64,000 bases of DNA, from positions 1,488,001-1,552,000 of the forward strand of contig NZ_AP014612.1 in NCBI RefSeq assembly GCF_002355215.1, read 5' to 3'. This document shows, one piece after another, positions 18,341 to 28,896 of the stretch. Each line of letters starts with the position of its first letter. Position 1 is the stretch's first letter. Made by a program: the position numbers and the translations under genes. The notes beneath the pieces are model-generated. The model saw only the letters and a list, made by a program, of their open reading frames with translations, was not told where the DNA came from and did no database searches. This DNA comes from Streptococcus troglodytae (GTDB lineage: Bacteria > Bacillota > Bacilli > Lactobacillales > Streptococcaceae).

Positions 18341-19369
18341 TTGAACACAAGTGACTTTGATTTTAACCTGCCTGAAGCATTAATTGCCCAAACTCCCCTT
18401 AAACAGCGTGACAGTTCCAGACTTTTAGTCGTTGATCATCAGAAAAAAACAATGAAAGATACTCATTTTGATCATATTATTGATGAGCTCAATTCAGGTG
18501 ATGCTTTAGTTATGAATGATACACGTGTCTTGCCTGCCCGTCTTCATGGTGAGAAAACAGTGACACACGGCCATGTAGAATTGCTGCTTCTAAAAAATAT
18601 TCAGGGAGATCAATGGGAGGTTTTAGCAAAACCGGCTAAACGTCTTAAGGTTGGCAGTCACATTTCCTTTGGAGATGGCCGCTTAAAAGCTACCATCAAA
18701 GAAGAATTAGATCATGGTGGACGCATTGTGGAATTTTCTTATGAGGGTATCTTTCTGGAAGTCTTAGAAAGCCTCGGAGAGATGCCCTTGCCACCTTATA
18801 TTCATGAAAAATTAGAAGACCGTGACCGTTATCAGACCGTTTATGCTAAGGAAAATGGCTCCGCTGCCGCTCCAACAGCTGGCCTCCATTTTACAGAAGA
18901 GCTCTTAAGCAAAATCGAAGCCAAAGGCGTTAAACTAGTCTATTTGACTCTGCATGTAGGACTAGGAACTTTTCGTCCAGTCTCAGTTGACAATGTAGAA
19001 GAGCACCAAATGCATTCCGAATTCTACAGCCTATCACCAGAGGCTGCCCAAACACTAAAAGATGTCAAAGCAAATGGTGGTCGTATTGTGGCAGTTGGGA
19101 CAACATCAATTCGTACTTTAGAAACTATCGGTAATAAATTTGCTGGGCAAATTGAAGCAGATTCTGGCTGGACCAACATTTTTATTAAACCGGGCTATCA
19201 ATTTAAAATTGTTGATGCTTTTTCAACTAATTTTCATCTTCCAAAATCAACTCTGGTCATGCTGGTTTCAGCTTTTGCAGGACGTGATTTTATCCTTAAA
19301 GCCTATAAACATGCGGTTGATAAACATTATCGCTTCTTTAGCTTTGGCGATGCTATGTTTGTAAAATAA
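18341..19369 (+). CDS. queA: S-adenosylmethionine:tRNA ribosyltransferase-isomerase
   Basis: Makes epoxyqueuosine in tRNA from preQ1 using SAM as ribosyl donor. 342 aa, full length. Recognisable segments: [17 protein letters not shown] at the start, [15 protein letters not shown], VEHAxxL-like [39 protein letters not shown] and the C-terminal [15 protein letters not shown]. Translation starts at a TTG, supported by AAGGAG 7 nt upstream and by homologue N-termini. It is monocistronic and transcribed opposite to its neighbours. Confidence 0.96.
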   Translation: MNTSDFDFNLPEALIAQTPLKQRDSSRLLVVDHQKKTMKDTHFDHIIDELNSGDALVMNDTRVLPARLHGEKTVTHGHVELLLLKNIQGDQWEVLAKPAKRLKVGSHISFGDGRLKATIKEELDHGGRIVEFSYEGIFLEVLESLGEMPLPPYIHEKLEDRDRYQTVYAKENGSAAAPTAGLHFTEELLSKIEAKGVKLVYLTLHVGLGTFRPVSVDNVEEHQMHSEFYSLSPEAAQTLKDVKANGGRIVAVGTTSIRTLETIGNKFAGQIEADSGWTNIFIKPGYQFKIVDAFSTNFHLPKSTLVMLVSAFAGRDFILKAYKHAVDKHYRFFSFGDAMFVK

Positions 19370-19552
19370 AAAGAATTCCTCAAAATGAACAACTTACCAA
19401 AAGTTAGGACAAATCACCAACCTTGGCAAGGCAAATCATCTTGGGGAATTTTTCTTTTATTCTGTCCATCAAAAATTTTGCAAGCATTTATTTTGAAATC
19501 AGAAATCTGATAGACTCTGTCTTATATTGTTTTACAAACCGCCCAGTCCCTG

Positions 19553-20779
19553 CTATAAATGATTTCTAAAAAATGCAAGCGTCTTTTGCCAAGAATCATT
19601 CGTATCTGCCATAATTTTTTCAAGGGCAACCTTTTGATAACGGTGATTGGGCTGATAGGCTACTGTCATCATATGACCACAATTTTCATAACTTTCTACT
19701 TGATAAGGATATTTAAATCTTTTCTGCTGCAATCGGTTAACAATAGTTACAGCAGAACCGTAAGCGTTCCAAACTTCGTCCTTCTTGGAAACTAAGAGCA
19801 ATAAAGGACCATTAATTTTCTCAACAGGAATAACAGCCTGATGATTCACATTCTTTAAATCTTTTTTAAAAATAAGACGTTGGAAAAAATCTTTCCACAA
19901 AAAAGGATGATAAGGGAGTTCTTGCCCTTGATAAGTCCACGAAGAGGTCTTAGAATTGCGCCATTGCTTAAGACCTTCCAAACAAAGATAAGAAGGAGAA
20001 TTAAGCACTAGACACTTAAAATCAGCATAATGACTAGCCGCCAAAAGAGCAAATTCTGCTCCTTTTGAACGCCCATAAAGTCCAAGGCGAATACTATCCG
20101 CATAGGGTGACTTTTTCAAATAATCGATGGCTTCTTGGATAATTTCAAGCGGAATTTTCTCTAAATGAGAAGCAAGACCTTCTAAACCAAAATAAGCAAG
20201 AGCTAATGTGGTAAAACCATGACTAGCTAATAACTGCGCAATGTTTTGTGCCTTTTCAATTCTGCCATCACTGCCGCTTAACACGATGATTGCTGGTTGT
20301 TGAGAAGACATTTTATCATAAAAAAACCGTCCTTTGGCTCTTGAAAAGTTCAAATCTAAATGACTAATGCTTGGAAGCTGATAATAGCGTCTAACGTTTG
20401 TCTCCCCCAATAAAGAGTGACCTTTAAAAACACTAATTTTCAGATCATAAAAAGGATTTAAAGGAATGCTTTCTAAGCGCTGACTTAACTTTTCCTTCTT
20501 ACAAGATCTCGGCTGATTCTTAAAAAAGAGCTCCATAATGGATATATTGCGATAAAGATTTGATTCCGATAAATCTAATCTTCCCTTATCATCTGAATAA
20601 AACAAAGCTTCTGCCTGCCAAGGTGTCTGAGAAGATAGATTCATTGGAGCATTAATATTATAATAATGATCAAGATCTAGTCTCACTTTAACTTGACAGC
20701 AAGGGGGCAAATGTTCAATGATGAGTCCAAAAGGACTATCTGCTAAATGACTTTGACTTTTTAGTTTAAATGTTAACAT
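19553..20779 (-). CDS. Acyl-CoA thioesterase / bile-acid acyltransferase-like (BAAT) alpha/beta hydrolase
   Basis: 408 aa from the ATG at 20779 (SD GGAGGAAAG). N-terminal beta-rich part resembles the acyl-CoA thioesterase/BAAT N domain (PFYDLKISVFKGHSLLGETNVRRYY); the C-terminal alpha/beta domain has LGLYGRSKGAEFALLAA with the nucleophile Ser in GRSKG, an Asp region in LLLVSKKDEVW and the His in ENCGHMM. Cytosolic; substrate unknown. It is directly downstream of a MarR-type gene, and a MarR-type palindrome lies in the 46-nt gap between the genes, so it is probably the regulator's target. Confidence 0.85.
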   Translation of the reverse strand: MLTFKLKSQSHLADSPFGLIIEHLPPCCQVKVRLDLDHYYNINAPMNLSSQTPWQAEALFYSDDKGRLDLSESNLYRNISIMELFFKNQPRSCKKEKLSQRLESIPLNPFYDLKISVFKGHSLLGETNVRRYYQLPSISHLDLNFSRAKGRFFYDKMSSQQPAIIVLSGSDGRIEKAQNIAQLLASHGFTTLALAYFGLEGLASHLEKIPLEIIQEAIDYLKKSPYADSIRLGLYGRSKGAEFALLAASHYADFKCLVLNSPSYLCLEGLKQWRNSKTSSWTYQGQELPYHPFLWKDFFQRLIFKKDLKNVNHQAVIPVEKINGPLLLLVSKKDEVWNAYGSAVTIVNRLQQKRFKYPYQVESYENCGHMMTVAYQPNHRYQKVALEKIMADTNDSWQKTLAFFRNHL

Positions 20780-20793
20780 CTTTCCTCCATATT

Positions 20794-20812
20794 TTGTTAA
20801 GTTGCTTAACAA
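20794..20812. promoter_or_regulatory. MarR-type operator before the BAAT-like gene
   Basis: TTGTTAAG-TTG-CTTAACAA, 8-bp perfect arms, 15 nt upstream of the BAAT-like ATG. The same half-site occurs upstream of the marR-type gene at 21304-21320. Confidence 0.75.
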
Positions 20813-20825
20813 AACTTTTAAAGAA

Positions 20826-21290
20826 TTACCTTGATAACCAAGGCAATTCTTTCCAAACCTTTTCCAGCTCAACCATCATCGCTTCCAAATTGGCCAAGAA
20901 ATCTTGAGGATAGGCTTGTAAAACAGCCATCACTTTCTTTTCAAGATAAGCGTGCTGCTTTTGATGAACCTGATAAATTTTCTGACCAGCCCTTGTTAAA
21001 GACAATAACATTTCCTGACGATTACTTTCATTAGGAACTTTAATTAAAAGCCCTTTACTTTCTAATCTTGAAACCATTTGAGTCACAGCACTACGAGAAA
21101 TTCCCCGTAAATTTGACAAACCAACTAGATTAATAGGCTGATTTTGAGCAATACTAACAAGGGTGTGCACTTCTGCTGTATTGAGAGGGATAGCACCTTT
21201 TATCACATGCTGATTTTTTTCTAATTGAGTATAGGCCTCAAGAAAATCTTGAAATTTCTGATTAAAAGCAATAAGTGATTGTCTATCCAT
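20826..21290 (-). CDS. MarR-family transcriptional regulator
   Basis: 154-aa winged-helix repressor. The recognition region reads NLRGISRSAVTQMVSRLESKGLL followed by the wing VPNESNRQEMLLSLTRAGQKIY, both diagnostic of MarR proteins; helices on each side form the dimer interface. It is followed by the BAAT-like gene. Operator copies in front of both genes suggest autoregulation and control of the downstream gene, with release by a lipid-like or phenolic ligand as a family-based guess. Confidence 0.92.
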   Translation of the reverse strand: MDRQSLIAFNQKFQDFLEAYTQLEKNQHVIKGAIPLNTAEVHTLVSIAQNQPINLVGLSNLRGISRSAVTQMVSRLESKGLLIKVPNESNRQEMLLSLTRAGQKIYQVHQKQHAYLEKKVMAVLQAYPQDFLANLEAMMVELEKVWKELPWLSR

Positions 21291-21303
21291 AAAAAAACCT
21301 CTT

Positions 21304-21320
21304 TGTTAAGTATCTTAACA
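21304..21320. promoter_or_regulatory. MarR-type operator before the marR gene
   Basis: TGTTAAG-TAT-CTTAACA, perfect 7-bp arms, 14 nt upstream of the MarR start. The core GTTAAG-N3-CTTAAC is shared with the site at 20794-20812. Confidence 0.75.
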
Positions 21321-21358
21321 TATAGCAGCTGAATGTCAAGAGAACGAAGATAAAAATT

Positions 21359-22116
21359 TCAGATAAGTCCCTTTTCTCCCTCCTTTTTTATCATCCTCTT
21401 TGTTAAGAACCAAAGCAAAAGACTAGCCCCTAGTAGAATCAGCTCAGTCAAAAGCATGTTTGACAAAATCTTTTCTTGATAAAGCATTGCTGGTAAATCA
21501 ATGAGAGCATGCCAAATAATAGCCATAACATAGAGATTCACTCGCTTTTTCTTGACAGCCAAATAGACCCAAATACTCAACAAAATTTGTACAGCTAAGG
21601 CTATAAGACGCTCAAAGACAGGCAAAAAAATTGATAAAGGTGTCAAGCTCTCCATTTGTTTGATGACTATTTGAGAAAGTCCTTCTGTTTGACCCGACGC
21701 TATCATCTGTGAGATGAGCAGGAAATTAAGTAATTGTAACACTCCTAAAAGTAACAACTCAATGCCACCATGACCCAAACCATAACCAATAGCATCTCTA
21801 TTTTGTAAGGTTTGCCTAGCTGATAAGTACTTAAAAATCAGAAAACGGGCAGTTTCTTCAAAGAGACCAGCAGCTAAAATGCCATAAAGAGCATAAAGAT
21901 AAGGATGGGAAGTCATCAACCAGTTACTACCATCCATCCGAGGCTGTAAAATCAGCAGATGCAGCAGTCTTTCCAAAAGCTGTGACGAGACCAAAAAACC
22001 CAGAGCTCCAAGACCAACAAGAGCAAAACGAAACTGATATTTTCTTTTCAGAAAATAAAAACGACAAGAAAAGCAACAAGTAAAACGAACAAGGCAGACC
22101 CCAGAAGAATTAACAT
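21359..22116 (-). CDS. YhfC-family intramembrane protease-like protein (probable frameshift)
   Basis: Multi-span membrane protein with GLFEETARFLIFKYL and GLGHGGIELLLL plus WHALIDLPAMLY, the pattern of the YhfC branch of CPBP-like putative intramembrane metalloproteases. In the observed frame the N-terminal part reads as Ser/Lys/Arg-rich nonsense. The overlapping frame from the ATG at 22116 gives a good first helix (MLILLGSALFVLLVAFLVV) and rejoins KRKYQFRFALVG if one base is restored near 22050. The repaired protein is about 252 aa, the family size. Function of the family is not established. Confidence 0.72.
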
Positions 22117-22278
22117 TTTTAACTTCTTTCTTATTTAGACTATTTTCTAAAGAGACTGTACTACTTTGCCTGGAAATTGTCAATAAGTATTTTGATTTTT
22201 TTCTAAATAGTTTCAAAAACAAAAGAAGCCGCCAACTGTTCATGTTTGTCATATCAACATGACCAACCTCTCTTATGA

Positions 22279-23332
22279 TTAATTCCGATTAACACGATGC
22301 CATTCATTGATAACATAAGTAAGCTGACACAACTGTGAATAGCCAAGGCCATTAACCTCATCATTTTCAGGTGTTACACCACCTAAACCAGCTGTATAAA
22401 TTGCAATCAAGTATGGTGTCTGCTCATAAACAATAGCATCAATATTTAAAGCTTCTCTCACATAACCAGGTTTCTGACGAATATCAATGTCAGGAAGATA
22501 GGTTTTATAATATAAATCTGGGAAAGATTGACCTAAAAAATTAAGAATATCAGCATACTTATCTTGGTGTTTCCAAAGATAATCAAGTACTTGGATATAA
22601 TAATCTGTCGTTGTCTTATTACCATTTTGGTCAATTGTTTTGACATCACCCTTGGATTGACCATAGCGCTTAAACAGTGGATAAACCTTATCAAAACCGC
22701 CAAGCGCCTTGGCCATAGCGTAAGCAGGCGTATTCTCAGAGTAAACCAAAGAATATTCCTGCATCTCAGAAATTGTCATATCATTACCAAATTGATGACG
22801 ATAGGCCTGATATTCCCCAGCATATTCATAATCAAGTTCTGTAATATCATAGGGAGTATCCATTGAGAGTTTTCTTTTTAACAGCATCAACGGCTAACAT
22901 ATTTAAAGGTAATTTATAAGTTGAACCTGCTGTCATAGGCTGTGTTTCATTCATCGCAATGACCTCATTGGTCTTTGTATTTTTATAAGAGAAAGCGATA
23001 TTTGAATGATCAATCCCCCTTTCATCCATATAAGTTTGAACAACTTGCGGAAGTGTGAGATTGGCATAATCATAATGTAAGCCAAGAGCATCCATTCTTG
23101 CTGCATCGACATCTACGATAGCCTGTTTCTCTTCTGCTGTTTTTTCAATAACTTGAGGAGCTGGCTCACTTGATTCGGGAGTCTTAGCACTACTGTTTTT
23201 CTTTCTTTGACCCATTGAGTGATTATTAAAAAAGGACTGCTTCATAACGTGTTTCGATTGTAAAACAAATGCTAAACATATGATAGCTAAAGCAATGCAA
23301 ATACCTAATATAACTGACTGTTTTTTATTCAC
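22279..23332 (-). CDS. Beta-lactamase-fold serine hydrolase, membrane anchored (frameshift)
   Basis: Starts at a GTG (23332) with SD AGGAG, giving a signal anchor (KKQSVILGICIALAIICLAFVLQ) and a Ser/Pro linker, then a class A beta-lactamase-like domain. The nucleophile motif is GSTYKLPLN (SxxK) and the second motif is SEN in YSENTPAYAM. The final KTG motif is not visible; the corresponding region is IAIYTAGLGG. Two frames overlap near 22870, where one extra A in a run of four restores a continuous 350-aa protein. Loss of KTG suggests it is not a true beta-lactamase. Confidence 0.75.
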
Positions 23333-23884
23333 AAATTTTCTCCTAGCCTTATCATTATAAAGGACCATTAGCAGAATAACAAGAGAATTAGAAAAATTTT
23401 GTAAGATAGAAATTTTTTTGAAACAAAAAAGAAATAACCTCATAATTGTAACGAGCTATTCCATTCTTATAAACAGAAGGTAAATAATCACTTTATGACA
23501 CAGCTGCATACGGATTTACTTCGCTCCTCAATTACATAGGCTAGGCATTGATGTCATACAAAAAATTCGATGAAATTTTCCCAGAAAACTGACCAACTAA
23601 AAAAGGAGAAGGCAAAACGCTGCTTTCTCCTTTTTTAGAAACTTGTATTTATAACCCTTTTAACAGTTTTCTTAGGTCGCAAGAGAAAACAAAACGCAGA
23701 AGCTTTCCTCAGTCCCCTTTTAAACGTCAAACTGAAGGTCTCGAAAATCTTCTCATTGCCTCTGATGGTCAGCATTTTTGCACTACGACGGGAACTATTC
23801 CTTTATAGCGGCCTTACGGTTGCGTTTACTAAGTAGCACTTATCTCATAGCCAAAAGAGTTTCTGTGAATACAGGTTTTAAGGT
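23333..23884. other. Gene-free stretch between the beta-lactamase-fold gene and sodA
   Basis: About 550 nt with no convincing coding frame on either strand. It holds the terminator-like hairpin at 23599-23636. Around 23729-23830, GGTCTCGAAAATCTTCTCATTGCC followed by CACTACGACGGGAA and CCTTTATAGCGG faintly resembles the dispersed hairpin repeat of 16402-16523, possibly a decayed copy. Otherwise I see nothing recognisable. Confidence 0.45.
23599..23636. terminator. Bidirectional terminator
   Basis: AAAAAGGAGAA and TTCTCCTTTTTT flank the inner pair GCA/TGC in a long perfect stem with A and T tracts on both sides. It ends transcription from the sodA side about 250 nt past that gene. Confidence 0.8.
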
Positions 23885-24496
23885 TTATTTAGCAAGAGCT
23901 TCGGCATAGAGACGTGCAACGGTGTTCCAATTGATAACTTCAAAGAAGGCTTTAATATAGTTTGGACGAACATTACGATAATTGAGATAATAGGCGTGTT
24001 CCCAAACATCAAGTGCTAGAATCGGTTTCAAGCCTTGTGAAATTGGAGTATCTTGGTTAGCTGTTGAGGTCACTTCAAGTTTTCCTTCTTTATCAACTAC
24101 TAACCAAGCCCAACCTGAGCCAAAACGCGTCGTTGCAGCAGCTGTAAAAGCTGCTTTAAAATCATCAAATGAACCAAAAGCCTCATTGATTGCTGCGGCT
24201 ACTTCCGCAGTAACTTTTGTCTTTTCTGGCGACAAGAGTTTCCAGAAAAGAGCGTGATTAAGATGACCGCCACCATTATTAATCAAAGCCTGACGAATAT
24301 CCGCTGGAATTTGTTCCACATCAGCCAAAAGCACTTCCAAATTTTCTCCGATTTCTGGATGTTTTTCAAGAGCTGCATTAGCGTTTGCGACATAAGTTGC
24401 ATGATGCTTATCATGATGAAGGGTCATCGTTTCAGCATCAATATATGGTTCAAGTGCATCATAAGCATATGGAAGATCCGGTAAAAGAATAGCCAT
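23885..24496 (-). CDS. sodA: Superoxide dismutase (Mn/Fe)
   Basis: Converts superoxide to oxygen and peroxide in the cytosol. The ATG at 24496 with SD AAGAGG gives [20 protein letters not shown] and 203 aa. Metal ligands are in [11 protein letters not shown] (His), [16 protein letters not shown] (His), and [19 protein letters not shown] (Asp and His). S. mutans enzyme of this type is known as cambialistic (Mn or Fe). It is monocistronic, next to holA. A longer upstream reading is not supported. Confidence 0.97.
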   Translation of the reverse strand: MAILLPDLPYAYDALEPYIDAETMTLHHDKHHATYVANANAALEKHPEIGENLEVLLADVEQIPADIRQALINNGGGHLNHALFWKLLSPEKTKVTAEVAAAINEAFGSFDDFKAAFTAAATTRFGSGWAWLVVDKEGKLEVTSTANQDTPISQGLKPILALDVWEHAYYLNYRNVRPNYIKAFFEVINWNTVARLYAEALAK

Positions 24497-24641
24497 ATCA
24501 TTTTCCTCTTTTCTTTTTTGATACATCTTCATCATATCGTAAAAAAATAGAGCTTACAACTATTCTGCTTACTTATTTTACACGGCATGCAAGAGGTCTT
24601 AGTAAAATAATTCTAGATGTACATTCTTGCTTTGACAGAAA

Positions 24642-25681
24642 TCATCCCCGATTTTCATGAGCTAATTTAAGCAAAGCGACATCAAAAAGATAGTCCTTAT
24701 CGTAAGTCCCGCTCTTAATAGCATAATCTGTTTCAATTAACAACATCATAGCCTTTTTCAAAAAAGGTAAAGTGAGTGTTCTTGAATCACGTAAAGCAAA
24801 TTTAACCTGATAGGGGTTAACTTTTCGCCCTAAATAATCTGATAAAGCTGTCACTATTTGAGTCTCAGATTTATTTTGGCTACTTAAAATTTTTACCTGA
24901 GTGAACATGCGGAATTGTCCCAACATGACTGCAAGTAACTTAATCTCATCTTCTCCCTGAAGACGCAAATCACGGATTAAATCACGCGCTGCATCAATCT
25001 GTCCTGTCAAAATAAATTGTGTTAAATCAAAAATATTATCCTGTAAAGTCTTGGGAATAGCCTCACTGATGTCTTGAGCTCTAATATGCCCATCCTTTTT
25101 ATAGGAAGTTAAGAAAGTAAGATTTTTAGCAACTTCACTAAAATCAAAATTAGACTTTATCAACAAACTTTCAAATACACCTGATTCAAAAACAAGACCA
25201 TCCTTGTGTGCCCGCTTTTGAAAATAAGTACGAAGCTCTGCTTCTTTGAGCACTTTCGCTTCGAAAAGCTGAGCATCTCGTTTTAACAATTTAACTAAAC
25301 GGCGTTTGCCATCTAATTTCCCAGAAGCACAAATAACTAATTTTGTACTGGCAAGAGGATTTCCTAGATAGTCCTCAAAGCGCTTCAATTCGCTATTATT
25401 TAAAAAAGTTTTTTTATCCGTTGTGATGTCTGCAAAATTATCAAAAATAACAATCTTTTCATCAGCAAAAAAAGGTAAACTTTCTAAATCCATTTCTGCA
25501 TCCTGATAAGACGTTTCAGACATATCAAAATAAGAAAAATTCAAATCACTCGGTTCAAAGCCAATTTTATTAAAAAAGAGTTTTTTCATTTGCCCATATT
25601 GACCAAAATCTTCTCCACTTAAAACAGTAATGGATGCAAGTTCCTCTTTTTTAACTTTTCAATCATTTCTATAGCAATCAT
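24642..25681 (-). CDS. holA: DNA polymerase III delta subunit (frameshift near the start)
   Basis: Clamp-loader subunit that opens the beta clamp; essential. From MKKLFFNKIGFEPSDLNF to the end the frame is intact (LTSYKKDGHIRAQDIS, DLTQFILTGQIDAARDLI, QFRMFTQVKIL). The proper N-terminus, MIAIEMIEKLKKEELASITV, lies in another frame and starts at the ATG 25681. One A is missing in the run at 25647-25652 (six T on the plus strand). Restored length is 346 aa, the family size. Because the gene cannot be lost, this looks like a base-calling error. Confidence 0.9.
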
Positions 25682-25798
25682 GTTTTTATTATAGCAAAAA
25701 TTAAAAAGAGCATGAACATTAAGGTTAGAAAAATCTCCAATACTCTTTTTTCATTTTTGTGAGCCTATGCGCTTCTTCTATTAATGACCATATAAAAA

Positions 25799-25830
25799 AG
25801 GAGTCTGAGATTCGTTTATCTCTGACTCCC
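25799..25830 (-). terminator. Terminator after the DUF805 gene
   Basis: GGAGTC-GAGA pairs with TCTC-GACTCC around the TTCGTTTA loop, and the minus strand continues into TTTTTT. Confidence 0.8.
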
Positions 25831-25848
25831 TTGATAAATAAAGTTATC

Positions 25849-26475
25849 TTACTGTTGATTAGTAGGTGCTTGTGGTTGCTGCACTGGTGGGGTTTGCGGC
25901 TGTTGAGGAGTTGTCTGTGGCTGTGGTTGCGGTTGTGCCTGAACTGGCTGTCCTTGTGGAGCCATTTGCTGAGGCTGCTGAGGAGCAATTGGTTGTACAG
26001 GCGCCTGATAAGGTTTACTTGGTTGGCAAAGCAAGATGTAATAAAAGATCAATGCAAACCAGACTATGATAGATACAATTGCACGTAAAAATGGAATCAG
26101 CTCTAAGAATGAAAATAAAGCTGCTCCTATCGGAACAAAAATTAAGGACCAATGAAAACCGGCATCACGTAAGCGACGGATAGAAATAGCTAAAGTAGGT
26201 AATAAAATAGCCAATGAAAAAAGGACAATAATAACAAAGAGAATAATAATATCTATTGAGTAAATAGACCAAACTGATTCTTCACCAGAAAAAGCAGAAA
26301 TAGCAGAACCCCTAATAAATTCAATTAAATTGGAATAGAAAATTGAGGTAGCCGTAAAAACAAATGGCAACATAATTAAAGAATTACACAAGATTGCCCA
26401 CCAATAATCTGAACGACTTGAACGGCCTGTAAAATTGACATAATTTGTCCAAAACTTTTTATAAGCTGTAAACAT
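25849..26475 (-). CDS. DUF805 membrane protein with Pro/Gln-rich tail
   Basis: 208-aa protein opening with MFTAYKKFWTNYVNFTGRSSRSDYWWA, the typical DUF805 N-terminus, followed by about four hydrophobic segments and the family motif TLAISIRRLRDAGFHWSL. The C-terminal 50 residues are a low-complexity Pro-Gln tail, probably cytosolic or wall-facing and interaction-prone. Function unknown. It has its own terminator, and 186 nt of apparently empty DNA separates it from comEC. Confidence 0.88.
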   Translation of the reverse strand: MFTAYKKFWTNYVNFTGRSSRSDYWWAILCNSLIMLPFVFTATSIFYSNLIEFIRGSAISAFSGEESVWSIYSIDIIILFVIIVLFSLAILLPTLAISIRRLRDAGFHWSLIFVPIGAALFSFLELIPFLRAIVSIIVWFALIFYYILLCQPSKPYQAPVQPIAPQQPQQMAPQGQPVQAQPQPQPQTTPQQPQTPPVQQPQAPTNQQ

Positions 26476-26661
26476 AAAAGAAACTCCCTAATAATTTTTT
26501 CTCTACAAGGATAACATAATTTTGAAGGGAAAACAAGTTCACTAAAAGGATTGCTTAGGTTATTTCTACTAGAAAAATCATCATTTGAGCAACCTAAAAA
26601 TCAATAGTTAACATCATAATCACTTAAAAAAACTTTGACACGATGAAAGAAAATAAAGTAT

Positions 26662-28896
26662 TTATCGTACAGTCTCAATCTGCCAATGCTTAAGACCCTT
26701 AAAACGAATGGCGCCCTCTTGATCCGTCCGATAAATCCGACTTTTTATTTGCGCAAATCTATCCAATGTCTCTTGATGGGGATGTTTATAATGATTGTTC
26801 TTTCCTGCCGAAATAAGAGCAATTTTAGGCTCTATTTGAGCTAATAATTCAGGTGAAGAAGAGCCTTTTGAACCATGGTGTCCAGCTTTTAAGACATCAA
26901 CTTTTAAATTGGGATAAGCCTTTAGCAATTCTGCTTCTCCTTCTTTTTCTAAATCTCCTGTGAAGAGAAAATTTAAACCTAGCAAGCGCCCATAAAGAAC
27001 AATAGAATCATTATTGCCGCCATCACCTGTTTTCAATGGATAAAGTACTTGTAAATGACTCCCCATAATGGATAATGTCTCCTCTGGCTTAGTGGTGTGT
27101 ACCTTAACTTTCATTCTTCTCAATTTATTGACAAAATTTGTTTTAGTTAAACTACCTGGACTAACTAAAACTTGACCAACATGAAAGGCCTTTGCCACCA
27201 CTTCCATATCTCCCATATGATCTGTATCAGTATGAGTCAAAACCAATTGGTCAATCTTACCAATGCCTCTGCTTTTGAGATAGGGAATCAAAGTCTTTTC
27301 AGCATTAGCATCACTGATACGCCGCCGCCATTTATCAGCCTGTCTAAAAGTTACCTTTCCTCCTACATCAATTAAAATAGTCTTACCGCTGATATCTCGA
27401 AGAAGAATACTATCCCCCTGACCAATATCAATAACAGTTACTTCATTAGTCAAAGGATTTTTGCTGATGAAAAATAGCAGGGTGAGAATGCTGCTAAGTA
27501 CTAATACCACTCTTTTCTTCTGATGAAAATCATAGAGTAAGGCTAAAAGGCACAATAAAATTAAGAGAATGGGCAAAGCCGGACTGCCCAAAATAAAAGG
27601 ACGACTAAAGATTAAGTGAATTTGAACAATTATTCTTTCTAATAATCTAAAAGCTGGATTGAAGCAAGCAAGTGATACAAAAGGCGACAGAAAATAGGCA
27701 AGTGTCAAAAAGGGTAACATCAAACCATCAAAAATGAAAGAAAAGAGGGCAGTCAATAGGACAGATAAGGGCTGAAAGCTGCTAAAATACCACATCAACA
27801 GCGGTAAAATTCCTAAAGAAAGAGAAAAGGCTTGAAATAGACTCCGTTTTAAGGGTGACAAAGCATCAAAATCAATCATGGTCAAAATAAAAGCATAGGC
27901 AAAACTAAGCACACCTCCTGTTGTTAATAAGAAATTAGGCATCAGAAAAAACATAATAAATAAAGTTAAAGCAAAATTATCCTGCTTTTTAAAACCAAAA
28001 TGAGTAAGATTACTTTGAATCAGACTGCGCACAACAGATACTGCAAAACCAGTCAAACCAGCATAAAGCAAAGAAAAGGGCAGCTGAATAGCATTCATAT
28101 ATTCCTGTCTGATACCTAAACGCAAACCCAAATAACGAAATTTCCCGATAAAAAAACTAACCTGCATACCTGACAAAGCAAAAAGGTGAATAATACCTAA
28201 GCTAGAATAAATAGCATTCATTTCATCAAAGGATTTGTCTAAATAGCCAAAAAGCAGGCCAGTCATATAGTGTTTCATGGGGTCTGGAAATTTTGTTTGA
28301 ATGGATACCAAGGCTCTTCGTCGCCATTCATGCAAACGAGCAAACCAAGAGCGTTTAGAGCTCAGTTTAATTGTTTTAATGTCTGTGACATTAACAAGTC
28401 GGTAAATTCCCTGCATCTTTAAATAGTGTCTATAATCGAATCCCTTGAAATTACGCTGCTCTTCTGCTTCTGTCACATCTGCTGTCACTTGAATTTCTGC
28501 TGTCTGCCATAATTGCTCAAAATAATGTTTCTCTGTTTCAGATTTTAATTTATAAAAGACCTGATAAGTCCAATGACCTGATTTCGCATGAAAACTCAAG
28601 CTGTCGCCATTTACACTAAGTGTATCTGGAATGATAGTTAACTTTTGAACCTGCTTGGGTACCATCTGATACTCACTTTGCCTTTTTTGATGAGAATAGA
28701 AAAAGAAAGCGGTAAAAGGCAATAAAAACAAAAGCGTTTTGATACAGGTTTTCCTATCATATTGAAAAACAAGAAAGACTAAAGCTAAAACAAATAAGCC
28801 AACTGGCAAAAAAGAAAAGCAGCAAATAACAAAATAAAGCAAAACCGTTAAAAAGGCTAAATAGATTGGCTTGATAGGAAAAAATCTAATCAACAC
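26662..28896 (-). CDS. comEC: ComEC DNA-uptake channel
   Basis: Polytopic membrane protein (744 aa) forming the channel that takes up single-stranded transforming DNA. Order: N-terminal hydrophobic part and OB-like segment (LVNVTDIKTIKL), the competence domain with many helices (IIHLFALSGMQVSFFIGK is the family hallmark), then a C-terminal metallo-beta-lactamase domain with VIDIGQGDSILLRD, LTHTDTDHMGDM and LKAGHHGSKGSSSP. The ATG lies 11 nt inside the comEA end, so translation is coupled. Expected to be expressed only in competence via the cin-box upstream of comEA. Confidence 0.96.
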   Translation of the reverse strand: MLIRFFPIKPIYLAFLTVLLYFVICCFSFLPVGLFVLALVFLVFQYDRKTCIKTLLFLLPFTAFFFYSHQKRQSEYQMVPKQVQKLTIIPDTLSVNGDSLSFHAKSGHWTYQVFYKLKSETEKHYFEQLWQTAEIQVTADVTEAEEQRNFKGFDYRHYLKMQGIYRLVNVTDIKTIKLSSKRSWFARLHEWRRRALVSIQTKFPDPMKHYMTGLLFGYLDKSFDEMNAIYSSLGIIHLFALSGMQVSFFIGKFRYLGLRLGIRQEYMNAIQLPFSLLYAGLTGFAVSVVRSLIQSNLTHFGFKKQDNFALTLFIMFFLMPNFLLTTGGVLSFAYAFILTMIDFDALSPLKRSLFQAFSLSLGILPLLMWYFSSFQPLSVLLTALFSFIFDGLMLPFLTLAYFLSPFVSLACFNPAFRLLERIIVQIHLIFSRPFILGSPALPILLILLCLLALLYDFHQKKRVVLVLSSILTLLFFISKNPLTNEVTVIDIGQGDSILLRDISGKTILIDVGGKVTFRQADKWRRRISDANAEKTLIPYLKSRGIGKIDQLVLTHTDTDHMGDMEVVAKAFHVGQVLVSPGSLTKTNFVNKLRRMKVKVHTTKPEETLSIMGSHLQVLYPLKTGDGGNNDSIVLYGRLLGLNFLFTGDLEKEGEAELLKAYPNLKVDVLKAGHHGSKGSSSPELLAQIEPKIALISAGKNNHYKHPHQETLDRFAQIKSRIYRTDQEGAIRFKGLKHWQIETVR

